Origin: Chara braunii
Taxonomy: Eukaryota; Streptophyta; Charophyceae; Charales; Characeae
Reading direction: 5' to 3'
Assembly: GCA_003427395.1 (NCBI GenBank)
Contig: BFEA01000235.1
Location: 293,759 to 345,839 of the forward strand
Length of the DNA: 52,081 bases
The translations under genes were made by a program, and so were the position numbers. Shown here piece by piece: positions 43,535 to 49,034 of the stretch (the first letter of the stretch is position 1; each line of letters starts with the position of its first letter). The notes below the pieces were generated by a model. The model was not told the origin of the DNA. It saw only the letters and a program-made list of their open reading frames with translations, and did no database searches.

Positions 43535-43923
43535 GATTATTCGCCCAAGCCTCCTGCCCTCCTCCATCCCTTCCTCGCACCCTCTTTCATTCATTCCTTA
43601 TTTCCATCATCCATCTCTCCCCCGTTCCTTCCTTCCTGGTTTCCCTCCTGCCTCCCTCCCTCCCTCTTTCCTTCCTTTCTTCCTTCATGCATTCACTCAT
43701 CCATCCATCTGTCTGACTCATCCTCCATGTCCTACCTCAACCCCTTGCCATTTGCTGTACGTGCATTTTGGACTTCCATTCCCTTCTTTCTTCCCCTTCT
43801 TCTTCCAACACACTGGTTTCGAGTTGACCATCCACTCTCTGCAGCTTTGTGATACACAGAACAGGCAAAGAATGGTCAGAGCATCTCACCATCTGGTTTG
43901 TTAATGCCCATCCCAAAAGCGAC
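15560..43923 (-). CDS. RecQ-family DNA helicase gene (RECQ2/WRN-like), C-terminal part, ten exons
   Basis: Joined exons (5' to 3'): 43923-43890, 43025-42973, 41869-41792, 39628-39563, 37966-37900, 27897-27844, 25765-25667, 24711-24629, 18317-18239, 15699-15560. All have GT-AG borders and compatible phases. They encode helicase motif V ([10 protein letters not shown]), motif VI (ESGRAGRDG), the RecQ zinc module ([12 protein letters not shown]...MCDNC), the RQC winged helix ([20 protein letters not shown]) and an HRDC-like region ([11 protein letters not shown]). RecQ enzymes are ATP-dependent 3'-5' helicases that act in the nucleus on recombination intermediates and stalled forks. The N-terminal motifs I-IV lie beyond the window's right side. 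Introns run from 0.86 to 10.0 kb and contain nested transposons. A middle exon may be missing between the last two, possibly in the N gap. The similarity seems closest to plant RECQ2, from memory. Confidence 0.9.
15840..16061. repeat. C/T-rich low-complexity tract
   Basis: Polypyrimidine repeats of TCCCTCCC/CTCCCC type leading into the N gap, likely the cause of the assembly break. Confidence 0.6.
16062..16236. other. Assembly gap (175 Ns)
   Basis: Run of N. It lies in the RecQ intron where an extra RQC-HRDC linker exon would be expected. Confidence 0.99.
16237..17235 (+). repeat. Possible LTR-like repeat fragment
   Basis: Contains the phrases CAGCTATAGCTGCC and GCAGCCATAGCTGCGCC, similar to motifs in the LTRs of A and B, plus many short AGTC-rich repeats. 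No second copy, polypurine tract or primer site could be matched. A solo LTR is one reading. Confidence 0.3.
17236..18238. other. RecQ intron, nothing recognised
   Basis: Intronic on the minus strand between 18239 and 15699. No repeat with clear ends and no coding motif found. Confidence 0.4.
18239..18317 (-). CDS. RecQ exon: RQC domain end
   Basis: 79 bp: [20 protein letters not shown] then SKAILD(G). Acceptor GGCCTTTGTGCAG; donor chosen as ATG|GTGCGG, because reading on hits a [12 protein letters not shown] is the well-conserved beta-wing region of plant and animal RECQ1/RECQ2-type RQC domains. The intron before it (6.3 kb) contains the LINE and MITE-2a. Confidence 0.88.
18553..19039. mobile_element. 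hAT-type MITE (MITE-2a)
   Basis: 487 bp. Ends CAGTGTTGCA / TGCAACCCTG, flanked by AATTACGC (18545-18552) and AATTACAC (19040-19047), an 8-bp duplication with one mismatch. Rich in CGGTCGGC palindromes near both ends, with C-rich repeats inside. A second copy of the same family is at 38100-38602 in the opposite orientation. It sits in the 6.3-kb RecQ intron. Confidence 0.85.
19094..19323. repeat. 115-bp tandem duplication carrying telobox-like motifs
   Basis: Two nearly identical 115-bp copies (19094-19208, 19209-19323), differing at about two bases. Each contains AAACCCTAAACCCTAG (19187-19202; 19302-19317), two plant-type telomere units or a telobox. Confidence 0.85.
19750..21687 (-). pseudogene. 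LINE C-terminal region with RVT zinc-binding domain
   Basis: Starts near AATIWTSES and reads [20 protein letters not shown], then [13 protein letters not shown], the usual post-RT region. Further on are [19 protein letters not shown] (about 20281-20350), the Cys/His zinc site, and [17 protein letters not shown] (about 20085-20135). It continues, with stops, to about 19750. Several frameshifts. Confidence 0.82.
21688..21751. repeat. T-rich (T8-10C)n tract
   Basis: About 64 bases of T runs separated by single C, lying exactly where the LINE RT palm is missing. On the LINE strand it is poly(A)-like. Confidence 0.9.
21752..22877 (-). pseudogene. LINE linker and RT N-terminal domain
   Basis: 22855-22366 gives the helical linker, ending in [13 protein letters not shown], standard between endonuclease and RT. 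22124-21770 gives the RT fingers: [32 protein letters not shown] and [10 protein letters not shown]. The palm that should follow is absent; sequence similarity stops after IEKMGV (about 21830). An A-run at 21880-21891 inflates the Phe run before FEKAYD. Confidence 0.88.
22890..23345 (-). pseudogene. LINE endonuclease, C-terminal part
   Basis: Reads [15 protein letters not shown] (about 23215-23262), the catalytic GD.N region of an APE-like endonuclease, then [18 protein letters not shown] (about 23018-23080), the conserved S.IDF..(I/V)S end. This enzyme nicks target DNA to prime reverse transcription. The N-terminal part is not visible and the frame is broken. Confidence 0.8.
23401..24628. 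repeat. RecQ intron with C/T-rich CCAT-type degenerate repeats
   Basis: From about 23780 to 24200 the plus strand is pyrimidine-rich with many CATC/CCAT units. No coding motif otherwise; long Pro/Ser-rich readings here are low-complexity artefacts. Confidence 0.6.
24629..24711 (-). CDS. RecQ exon: RQC domain middle
   Basis: 83 bp: (G)[18 protein letters not shown] then TQLLLSGYL. Acceptor CTCTTTTTCAG, donor GTGAGT, ending in phase 0. An alternative donor 9 bases earlier (CAG|GTTATC) is possible but less likely. The L(S/T)..E.ER(V/L)V..LLL.GYL pattern fits RQC. Confidence 0.85.
24712..25666. other. RecQ intron, nothing recognised
   Basis: Includes a short AGAAGC run near 24910 and a repeat fragment near 25338 shared with 10019. 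Confidence 0.5.
25667..25765 (-). CDS. RecQ exon: RQC domain start
   Basis: 99 bp: (E)[15 protein letters not shown] then [17 protein letters not shown](G). Acceptor TTTTGACTTGTAG, donor GTGAGG. This is the first helices of the RQC winged-helix domain, which binds duplex and fork DNA. Confidence 0.88.
25766..27843. other. RecQ intron with AG microsatellite
   Basis: No coding motif or element with ends found besides the microsatellite at 26507-26580. Confidence 0.5.
26507..26580. repeat. (AG)37 microsatellite
   Basis: Uninterrupted AG dinucleotide run followed by GGGA repeats. Confidence 0.97.
27844..27897 (-). CDS. RecQ exon: MCDNC zinc motif
   Basis: 54 bp: (G)[17 protein letters not shown](E). 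Acceptor TGTGTATGCCAG, donor GTGAGT. The CDNC pair completes the RecQ zinc site. It sits immediately downstream, in gene order, of the 10-kb intron holding element D. Confidence 0.92.
28215..29177 (+). repeat. 5' LTR of element D (5'-truncated)
   Basis: Matches 35842-36793 from CAGCATCAGGACCAAGG to TTCATTAC. Contains tandem, diverged units of about 26-31 bp built on TGATGTGGCGCTGCCACCTG, each a potential GTGGC/GCCAC hairpin. An extra 9-bp GGGACGGAG-like insert separates it from the 3' copy near 28297. Confidence 0.85.
28538..29720 (+). promoter_or_regulatory. Array of TGA(C/T)GTGGC motifs
   Basis: About sixteen copies of TGACGTGGC or its CpG-decay form TGATGTGGC across the 5' LTR and leader (for example near 28538, 28567, 28599, 28725, 29222, 29351, 29520, 29566, 29610). 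TGACGTGG is a hybrid C-box/G-box type bZIP site in plants. Binding is inferred only. Confidence 0.5.
29180..29191 (+). promoter_or_regulatory. Possible primer-binding site of element D
   Basis: TGGCATCGAAGC just after the LTR end matches 9 of 12 bases of the usual initiator-tRNA-Met primer site TGGTATCAGAGC. Position is right; the match is imperfect. Confidence 0.4.
29192..30119 (+). other. Leader of element D
   Basis: About 930 bases between the LTR and gag with the second half of the TGACGTGGC array. Long Cys/His-rich readings here on the minus strand are repeat artefacts. Confidence 0.5.
30120..31905 (+). pseudogene. gag of element D, broken
   Basis: Coiled-coil segment ([18 protein letters not shown]) from about 30195, a TGA at 30480, a second Lys/Glu-rich piece 30549-31037, then a frameshift into [19 protein letters not shown] (31037 on), the conserved capsid start also seen as VKVKFPDSYSGK in A/B. 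A TGA near 31259, more capsid (31316-31828), another shift, and a CX2CX4HX4C zinc knuckle [14 protein letters not shown] at 31860-31901. At least four lesions. Would package element RNA if intact. Confidence 0.8.
32018..32461 (+). pseudogene. Protease region of element D, active site altered
   Basis: Reads [19 protein letters not shown], then [14 protein letters not shown] at about 32206-32247, where the family has D(S/T)GA: the catalytic triad Ser/Thr is Pro. A TGA near 32372 ends the frame before [12 protein letters not shown] (about 32438-32472). The aspartic protease would not be active. Confidence 0.78.
32462..34080 (+). pseudogene. Reverse transcriptase and RNase H of element D
   Basis: [35 protein letters not shown], a frameshift near 33145, [14 protein letters not shown], the catalytic YLDD (about 33258-33270), [14 protein letters not shown] and [17 protein letters not shown] short inserted AGTCAATATGGGA copy precedes a stop at 33664. 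RNase H follows with [11 protein letters not shown] (the catalytic Asp of TTDAS is Glu) and [13 protein letters not shown]. Clearly gypsy pol, not functional. Confidence 0.88.
34081..35580 (+). pseudogene. Integrase and chromodomain-like tail of element D
   Basis: Zinc site [15 protein letters not shown]...TCLVC, then a TAG (34427-34429). The first catalytic Asp is lost: SISVAFMSL where A and B read [17 protein letters not shown] and [13 protein letters not shown] keep the second Asp and the Glu, separated by stops at 34725, 34964 and 34999. The C-terminus reads [20 protein letters not shown] and VFHASTLLP, then [14 protein letters not shown], a shift, and [19 protein letters not shown] to a TGA at 35578, a chromodomain-like end. 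Confidence 0.85.
35623..36793 (+). repeat. 3' LTR of element D
   Basis: Begins TGCAATAACCC after the purine-rich GGCCGGCAGGAA and ends TTCATTACA. The first about 220 bp, with paired TTGAC/GTCAA motifs near 35740-35790, has no counterpart at the 5' LTR; the rest matches 28215-29177. Confidence 0.75.
36794..37899. other. RecQ intron, nothing recognised apart from a microsatellite
   Basis: Proline/serine-rich and stop-interrupted readings around 36794-37340 could be repeat remnants; no family motif. Confidence 0.4.
37630..37710. repeat. (CT)40 microsatellite
   Basis: Uninterrupted CT run, followed by a short CA run. Confidence 0.97.
37900..37966 (-). CDS. RecQ exon: first half of zinc-binding module
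   Basis: 67 bp: [19 protein letters not shown] then DCH(G). Acceptor TATGTTGACAG, donor GTAAAG. CRR...HFGE and the following Cys are zinc-module residues. The last base plus GG of the next exon gives the Gly before MCDNC. The next exon is 10 kb away. Confidence 0.9.
38100..38602. mobile_element. hAT-type MITE (MITE-2b), assembly-chimeric
   Basis: Inverted relative to MITE-2a: ends CAGGGTTGCATCCCTGCC / TGCAACACTG with a perfect 8-bp duplication CTAGGAAG (38092-38099 and 38603-38610). The middle contains a 38-bp sequencing-adapter junction at 38321-38358. Against MITE-2a, about 100 bases of C/G-rich repeat are missing at that point, so the internal structure is unreliable. Confidence 0.88.
38321..38358. 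other. Nextera mate-pair junction adapter (assembly artefact)
   Basis: CTGTCTCTTATACACATCT followed directly by its reverse complement AGATGTGTATAAGAGACAG, the Tn5 mosaic-end pair formed when mate-pair fragments are circularised. Not genomic. Confidence 0.97.
38732..38966. mobile_element. MITE-3a, 235 bp, with 8-bp target-site duplication
   Basis: Ends CTAGGCTACCAG / CTGGTAGCCTAG (12-bp perfect inverted repeat), flanked by CAAGCATG (38724-38731 and 38967-38974). The 8-bp duplication points to hAT, though the ends start CTAGG rather than CAG. Core at 38873-38910 shared with MITE-1 and MITE-3b. Confidence 0.9.
39236..39430 (-). pseudogene. nad9: Nuclear insert of mitochondrial nad9 (fragment)
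   Basis: Minus-strand reading [40 protein letters not shown] and [13 protein letters not shown] matches subunit 9 of plant mitochondrial complex I (NADH dehydrogenase 30-kDa subunit). After DYG the expected FEGHP frame is reached only by restoring one T, and the following Arg codon is TGA, so the copy is dead. About 195 bp with no flanking mitochondrial gene sequence; it lies in the RecQ intron between 39563 and 37966. Transfer from mitochondrion to nucleus (NUMT) is the simple explanation; a scaffold mis-join is possible. Confidence 0.88.
39563..39628 (-). CDS. RecQ exon after motif VI
   Basis: 66 bp, phase 0-0: [20 protein letters not shown] then CQ. Acceptor TGTCTGCAG, donor GTACAC. This helical link leads into the zinc module; the Cys is the first zinc-site candidate. 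The SSMV..E..G...LY..V.YCQ pattern is typical of RECQ1/RECQ2-type proteins. Confidence 0.9.
39787..40078. mobile_element. MITE-3b, 292 bp, with 8-bp target-site duplication
   Basis: Same 12-bp ends as MITE-3a (CTAGGCTACCAG / CTGGTAGCCTAG), flanked by CTATATAC (39779-39786 and 40079-40086). Core at about 39933-39980. In the RecQ intron between 41792 and 39628. Confidence 0.9.
40539..40634. repeat. (CT)n microsatellite
   Basis: CT run with one TTTC interruption, ending at an N (40635). Confidence 0.95.
40652..40669. other. Single Nextera mosaic end (probable assembly artefact)
   Basis: CTGTCTCTTATACACATC, 18 of 19 bases of the mosaic end, between two CT microsatellite blocks and close to an N. 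Confidence 0.85.
40670..40728. repeat. (CT)n microsatellite
   Basis: CT run directly after the adapter remnant; may be the same genomic tract as 40539-40634. Confidence 0.95.
41010..41122 (-). pseudogene. nad5: Nuclear insert of mitochondrial nad5 (fragment)
   Basis: Minus-strand reading [18 protein letters not shown] then [18 protein letters not shown] fits a transmembrane stretch of NADH dehydrogenase subunit 5 of plant mitochondria. About 110 bp; similarity ends after the Trp and begins at the Asp. It is in the RecQ intron between 41792 and 39628, about 1.6 kb from the nad9 insert. Confidence 0.75.
41792..41869 (-). CDS. RecQ exon: motif VI
   Basis: 78 bp, phase 0-0, starting [18 protein letters not shown] and ending ADLPRQ. 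Acceptor CTGTGCCAG, donor GTCAGT. Contains the arginine finger of motif VI (ESGRAGRDG). Diverged tandem copies of this exon's edge and adjoining intron lie at 41890-42255. Confidence 0.94.
41854..42255. repeat. Diverged tandem duplications next to the motif VI exon
   Basis: Blocks near 41854-41955, 41965-42176 and 42201-42255 share phrases such as GACCG(T/C)CTCGACCA, GCATCAACAA(G/C)TTGAG and GACTTGTTGAAAG. The first includes the 5' edge of the RecQ exon 41792-41869, so the unit straddles an intron-exon border. Confidence 0.55.
42044..42122 (+). mobile_element. tRNA-derived retroposon or tRNA pseudogene
   Basis: 79-bp insert with a perfect A box TAGCTCAGTTGG (42045-42056) and a B-box-like GTACGAATCC (42089-42098) at normal tRNA spacing, with CTGTTGA in the anticodon-loop position (Asn-like). 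It is flanked by a perfect 16-bp direct repeat AAGAAGTTTAGAAAGC (42028-42043 and 42123-42138), as left by LINE-driven insertion. Stems pair poorly, so not a working tRNA. Ends in a short T run, not poly(A). Confidence 0.72.
42973..43025 (-). CDS. RecQ exon between motifs V and VI
   Basis: 53 bp, (V)[17 protein letters not shown]. Acceptor GGATGCAG, donor GTGCGT. Its first two bases complete the Val codon begun in the previous exon, and it ends in phase 0. VRFVIHH..SKS.E.YYQ is diagnostic of RecQ helicases. Confidence 0.92.
43319..43438. repeat. (CT)n-(C)n-(CA)n compound microsatellite
   Basis: CT run with one CA break at 43380, a C run (about 43407-43415) and CA repeats to 43438. Confidence 0.95.
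43466..43531. repeat. (CT)n microsatellite
   Basis: Pure CT run, followed by C/T-rich CCTT/CATC repeats to about 43720. Confidence 0.95.
43890..43923 (-). CDS. RecQ exon: motif V
   Basis: 34 bp, [11 protein letters not shown] plus one base of the next Val codon. Acceptor is a T-rich tract ending CACGCAG; donor GTGAGA. Motif V couples ATP hydrolysis to DNA binding. A 34-bp micro-exon is easily missed by automatic annotation. Confidence 0.88.
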
Positions 43924-43991
43924 CTGCGTGAAAAAAAATTCAAATTGAAACAAAACAAAACAAAACAAAAAAAAATTACAGAACCGCTTTT

Positions 43992-44114
43992 GAACAGTAG
44001 TGAATTCAAGGCATACAGACCACCGTAGGAGTAAAGGTATGCAGCTGTCATCTTTTCCCCGTTTGTTTCTTTCCAGGCCGTAAGGAAATCATAAGCCAAA
44101 ATGCAGCAGATCAT
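43992..44114 (-). other. Possible unrecognised exon or intron reading frame
   Basis: After an acceptor-like CATATGTCTTGCAG the minus strand is open for about 40 codons (ICCILAYDFLTAWKE, KMTAAYLYSYGGLYALNSLL). The AAY..S segment faintly recalls the RecQ AAYYHA block expected upstream of motif V, but the match is too weak to call and the donor is poor. Confidence 0.2.
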
Positions 44115-44324
44115 CTGCAAGACATATGAAATGAAGAATCATAATTTGGACCAATCATGATTACAGCCAGGGAAATAAACAATCGCGATCTTGACCTTTT
44201 TTCCAGAATCTGTTAATATTACTTTGCTGAAAAACAGGTCCAGCATCCCTTACATATGTACTCGCTCAACGCTTCTCCGCCTTACGGCTGAGAGATCCTG
44301 AGAAAGCGGTATGGATTACTTCCT

Positions 44325-45303
44325 TGTGTTGGAAAGATTTACCTCTGTGAGTGAGGTGCAATCAGACTCGCTTTCACTCCCACTTCACATACATGCAAAC
44401 AGATGGGGATTCACACTGGCGCAGGGCGCCCACTCAAAGCTTAGAGATATGGAAATCAAGAACACAGTTCAGATGCAAGTTCACTTCAACAGGCTATGGC
44501 GCATCGGCGCCTGAACATCCCAACCTTCGTCACTGTGTCCAACCCCACTGCTCACACANGCNCACTCTGGATCACCCTGAATACCACCACACACACACGC
44601 TTAGTCTTACTTCCTCCTACAGCGGCTATGGCCGCACTACCACTACTGACTATGGCTACGATCTCCCTTCAGCCCACTTCGTCTTCNGGCAACCNGCAGA
44701 CCACCTTCGCACAAGACGCTGTAGCAGCGCTTCCGCATGGCTTACGCAGCGAATGAAAATGAATGGCTGGACGCTGCTTCCTGATTTATACTTCTGTTCG
44801 TGGCTGGTCTGCCCTTTTCCACCGGGCCCTTGGTGCACACAGTCCCACATGGTACTTGCTGACTGGACNAGGGGAGACTGGGACNGGGTACCGCTGACTG
44901 CATGGGATGGTACCGCNGACTCAGTGCAGTCGCACTGCTGACTCGGTGCAGTGGGTTTACCACTTGCCCACTTGCCTCTGGTCTGGTGTGGGCAATCTTC
45001 GAAAGGCCACTTCCGGACCTTCCGGAAGGCTGTGGACTTGGCCTTTCGAAACTGTAGCAGCTTNGACCNTGACCCTTCANGACTCCTACAGNTACGACCT
45101 CTACTATAAACTTTGACCCCTACGCGACAGATCTACGGTTCAAGACCCGACGGACACACAGGTCTACGACAGACTACTACTGGCTCCTAAAACACAGGTT
45201 ACAGGTTCAAACACACACAGGGGTACTGTACACAGGTAGTGAGGTCTAGGGATCGAGCCCTAGGATCTACATCCACTACTGAAAAAGGGTGAAAACCGTT
45301 TCA
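44325..45303 (-). repeat. 3' LTR of element B
   Basis: Starts TGAAACGG (45303 down), after GGCCGGCGGGAG, as in element A. TATA-like box on this strand at 44790-44783. The region after the box is recognisably like A (GCAGCGTCCAGCCATT; GTCTGATTG). Inner end is approximate. Eight or more Ns. Confidence 0.72.
44783..44790 (-). promoter_or_regulatory. TATA-like box in LTR of element B
   Basis: TATAAATC, conserved with the LTR of element A. Confidence 0.5.
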
Positions 45304-45341
45304 CTCCCGCCGGCCTAAATTCAAGGTCCTCCGAGAATATT

Positions 45342-45617
45342 TCAGTCCAAGGCAGGACGTTTACCTTTTTTGTCTCTCTCATAAGCGCGAACTATATCGG
45401 GAGCGGTCTCTAGAAGTTCTGTTCGTGTGTACCAGCGGTCGTCTTCTGGTTCCTGAAAGGAGAATCGGACTTTGTACTGGCTCTGTGGACGACCCCTACC
45501 TCCAGTTCTAAGGACATCTTCCTCTACTATGCGATCAATGTCGTACCTGCCATCCATATCCGGAGGGTTCATGGATATTCGTGATGGGAACTGATCACTT
45601 GTATTGCAGGGCAACAA
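45342..45617 (-). pseudogene. Chromodomain-like tail of element B
   Basis: MDGRYDIDRIVEEDVLRTGG then QYKVRFSFQEPEDDRWYTR and a helix ETAPDIVRAYERD. Joined upstream to LLPCNTSDQFPS, showing that the integrase C-terminus and this tail form one protein in the ancestor. Equivalent to 5649-5897 in A. Confidence 0.65.
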
Positions 45618-45703
45618 CTTCGACGCATGGAAAACTGTATAGGTGCGGAGGTGTGCTGGAATCTCTATCGTGTAGGACGGTCCATCCTCTCCGCCCTTGA
45701 CTT

Positions 45704-46700
45704 CTAGGACTGGCCACGGTCCTCTGTACGCTGCAGTAGCTTCTGTGCGATGTTCTCCTCAGGAGCAAATTCTTTAGATTTGACCCAGACTAAGTCGCCT
45801 ACTTGAAACTGCGACGGGCGACGGTGCTTGTTGGCTTGCTCTATCATCCTATGCTGGGCCTTCCTGAGGTTCTCTACAACGGTAGCTAACTCTTTCTCGT
45901 GCTGTAACACAAACTCCCTAGTACCGGGTGGTAGCCTCTGGATCTGGTCCCGGTTAAGTCTTCAAATGGTCTACGTGGTCTGAGAGACTTATGCAACTCA
46001 TTGGGAGTGCGACAAGTGGCTAAATGCACGCTGTTGTTATATGCACTGGCTACCATTGGGAGCATCTCATCCCAGTTAACTTGATCAGGTCTAATATACA
46101 TCCTCAGAACTTGCTGCAGGATCTTATTCATTTGTTCAGTCTGACCGTTAGTCTCTGGATGACGGCCAGACGACATCAACAACTTGGAGCCATAGACTCT
46201 CATCAACTCCTGCCAGTTCTGACTGGTGAACCGGGTGTCTCTATCACTAACTATAGACAGCGGAATCCCGTGTTCACTGACCCAATGATCAAAGAATTTC
46301 TGGATTACTAATTCCACGCGTGCCTCCGCAGGCAAACGAACAAAAACTGCATACTTGCTAAATCTATCAACTATAACCATGACTTGGCTCTTGCCGTGCC
46401 TACTCTTGACATGGGTGTCCATAAAGTCAATGGACACTGAGTCCCCCGGCTGGTCAGGAATAGGCAAGGGCCTGAGACGACCTAGAGGGGCACGTGTAGA
46501 GGTCTTGTTTCTCTGGCAGACCTTACAACTGCGAACATACTCTATGCAGTCGGCCTTCATCCCAGGCCATATGTACGCGCGCATGAGGTTGGCTAGAGTC
46601 TTTTGCCAACCAAAATGTCCCTCGGTGTCGTGGCATTCCCCTAGAATCAGACTACGAATTTCCTCACTGTTAGGAACGCACAATCGGTCAACTACGTTAG
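45704..46700 (-). pseudogene. Integrase of element B
   Basis: 46683 down: ECHDTEGHFGWQKTLANLM and SCKVCQRNK keep the complete HHCC zinc site (A lost the last Cys). SIDFMDTHVKSR, IVSDRDTRFTSQNW and [14 protein letters not shown] keep the D,D-35-E residues. A frameshift near 45900 separates the C-terminal [20 protein letters not shown], and a second near 45730 cuts the core before VFHASKLLP. Confidence 0.88.
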
Positions 46701-46780
46701 TCTTCTCAAATAGCAGCCCATCAGTAGTGCGGTAGTCTGGTTCAGACTCTGGTGCCTTCTTTAGTCTCTTGAGGAGGTCA

Positions 46781-48260
46781 CTATAGATAGGGTCCTGCGC
46801 AAACTTTTTGTTGCAGGTCTCTCCCTATATCCATATAATGAACTACCGCTCCAAAGTAGTCAGCTCTCCTACTCAGAGCGTTCGCAACTACATTATACTT
46901 CCCTTTTACTGGCTTCAGCTCAAAATCATACTGATCTAACTCTGCGGCCCACCTAGTAAGCTTAGGTGTCATCTTGGCCCGAGTCTTCAGCCACCTTACC
47001 GTCTCGTGGTCTGAATAGACTTTGAAGTGCCTCTCAGGCAAGTAGCGCTTTCAGTGTTCTAGTGCCTGCCTGAGAGCGTAGAGTTCTCTTTCGTAGGTGG
47101 ACGTCGCTACCTTCTCTGAAGGCATCCTAGCAGACATGAACTCTACGGGTCTATATCCATTGCCATCGTCTTGCTGTAATACAACACCTATACCATACTG
47201 GCTCGTGTCCGTGGTGACGACGAAAGGTAAGGACGGATCGGCTACCTTAAGGACTGGGTACTCTATCAATGCCTGCTTAAGTTTCTTCATGGCAGACGTT
47301 CAGTCCTTGTCCCACTTCCAGATTGTTTCTTTCTTCAACAACCTGCAAAGGGGTGCAACGATGGTGGAAAAGTTTCTCACAAACTTCCTGTAATAATTAG
47401 CTAGGCCTAAGAACGACCGCAACTCCGTCAACGTGAGGGGCGTAGGCCAATCTCTAATCGCTGCAATCTTGCTATCTTCTGGCTTAATGCCGTCTCCGTC
47501 TAAGACATGGCCTAGATACAAAACTTGGGTCTTTGCCCATTCGCACTTCTTGGCATTGATCTTGACGTTGGCCTCTCTCAGGTTCTCCAAGACCTACCTC
47601 AAATGACCCTCATGCTCTTGGAGGGTCCTACTGAACACTAGAATATCATCTACATAGACTACTACAAACATGTCTAACTACGGCCTAAACAAGTCATTCA
47701 TACAACACTGAAAAGTTGCTGGCACGTTGGTTAGTCCAATGGGCATAACTATAAACTCGTAGTGCCCATATCTAGTCCGGAACGTGGTCTTATACTGATC
47801 ATCAGGATGGACCTCTATCTGATGATATCCGGACTTCATATCTATCTTTGAAAAATACTTGCAACCTTACACCCGATCTAAAAGATCATCTATATGGGGC
47901 AGTGGCTCCACATTCTTCATGGTAATAGCATTAAGACCCCTATAGTGAATGCACATTCTAAACTCTCCCTCCTTCTTGGGGACAAATAGAACAGGTACTC
48001 CAAATGGAGACGAACTGGGCCTAATCCAACCCTTCTCTAGGAGTTCATCTAACTGCTTGCGCAGCTCCTCCAACTCCCGCGGGGACATCCTATACGCTGC
48101 TCCTTTAGGAGTCCTACTGCCAGGCTCTATCTCAATGCGATGCTGGATGGGTCGTGGAACTACCCCTGTAGGCGGCTTAGCTAAACCTGTGTACTCTCCC
48201 AGCAGCTTGGCAATAGCGGGATCTATGGGCTTTTCCTCGTTAGGCTCAGTAACTCGCCTA
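46781..48260 (-). pseudogene. Reverse transcriptase and RNase H of element B
   Basis: From 48088: [33 protein letters not shown], then a stop-rich stretch (47590-47866) where YVDDILVFSR can still be read. 47590-47300 gives LREANVKINAKKCEWAK and [10 protein letters not shown]; 47290-47051 gives RNase [16 protein letters not shown]; 47041-46781 gives VYSDHETVRWLKT and VVANALSRRADYFG. At least five breaks. Confidence 0.88.
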
Positions 48261-49034
48261 ACATAGACTAAAAACTTGTTCTTTTAGCTGCTCCTTCTTC
48301 ACTAACCTCGCGAACGCAGGAGCGCTAAGGAAGCAATGTGCGAGGGAGTTATCTACTCCTGACACATGAAACAGATGAGCAGTCTTGACCCCGCCTGACG
48401 GACTAGGAAGCCTACACTCATGCTCTCTCAAATGGAGTGAGGCCCCTGCTGCCTCTCCCCAGTCCATTCCTAGGACGATATCGAAGGGAAGGTTATCCTC
48501 TACGAGGAGAGTCAGGGAATGGAGAACTCTCTCCACCTTCCCATCTTTCTCTAGGCGGAAGTACGCCTGGACTCCCTCTACATAATCCTCTACTCGCATT
48601 GTGCGATCATCAGCGAGAATAATTACTATGGGGTCTGCTAACTTTTTGACTTTTAATCCCAACTTTAACTTTTGCAGCGCCTTTCTACTAATAGAGCTGC
48701 GAGGGGCCCCACTGTCTACGAGGGCCCCTGCTCTGCTCCTAAAGACTTCTACGTCTACTAAGACTAGTTGTCCTCTACTCTCCTTCTTCATCTTGGCCCA
48801 GGCGGGCATCCTCTCCTTCAGCTCATCAGCCACGCCTGTGCGGGAGGTGCCTAAAGAGACTCTGACACATGCAGTCTCTGGACAGCTTTCTAGGCACCGG
48901 CCTACAACCTCTGCCATAGGCGCACGTGGTATGGGAGTTTTTTGTCGGCTTGCGCTTGTTTCCCCACATGGCCTTATGGTAGGGGCAGTTGCAACCCCTA
49001 CCGGCGGCTGCCTTTTGACCCCTGGGCAGCCCAA
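48258..49034 (-). pseudogene. Protease region of element B
   Basis: Reads TGVADELKERMPAWAKMKKE, GALVDSGAPRSSISRKA with the catalytic DSG intact (about 48698-48736), and LPFDIVLGMDWGEA. Ends at a stop near 48258 just before the RT. This frame is whole for 258 codons, showing what the equivalent, stop-interrupted region of A looked like. Confidence 0.82.
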
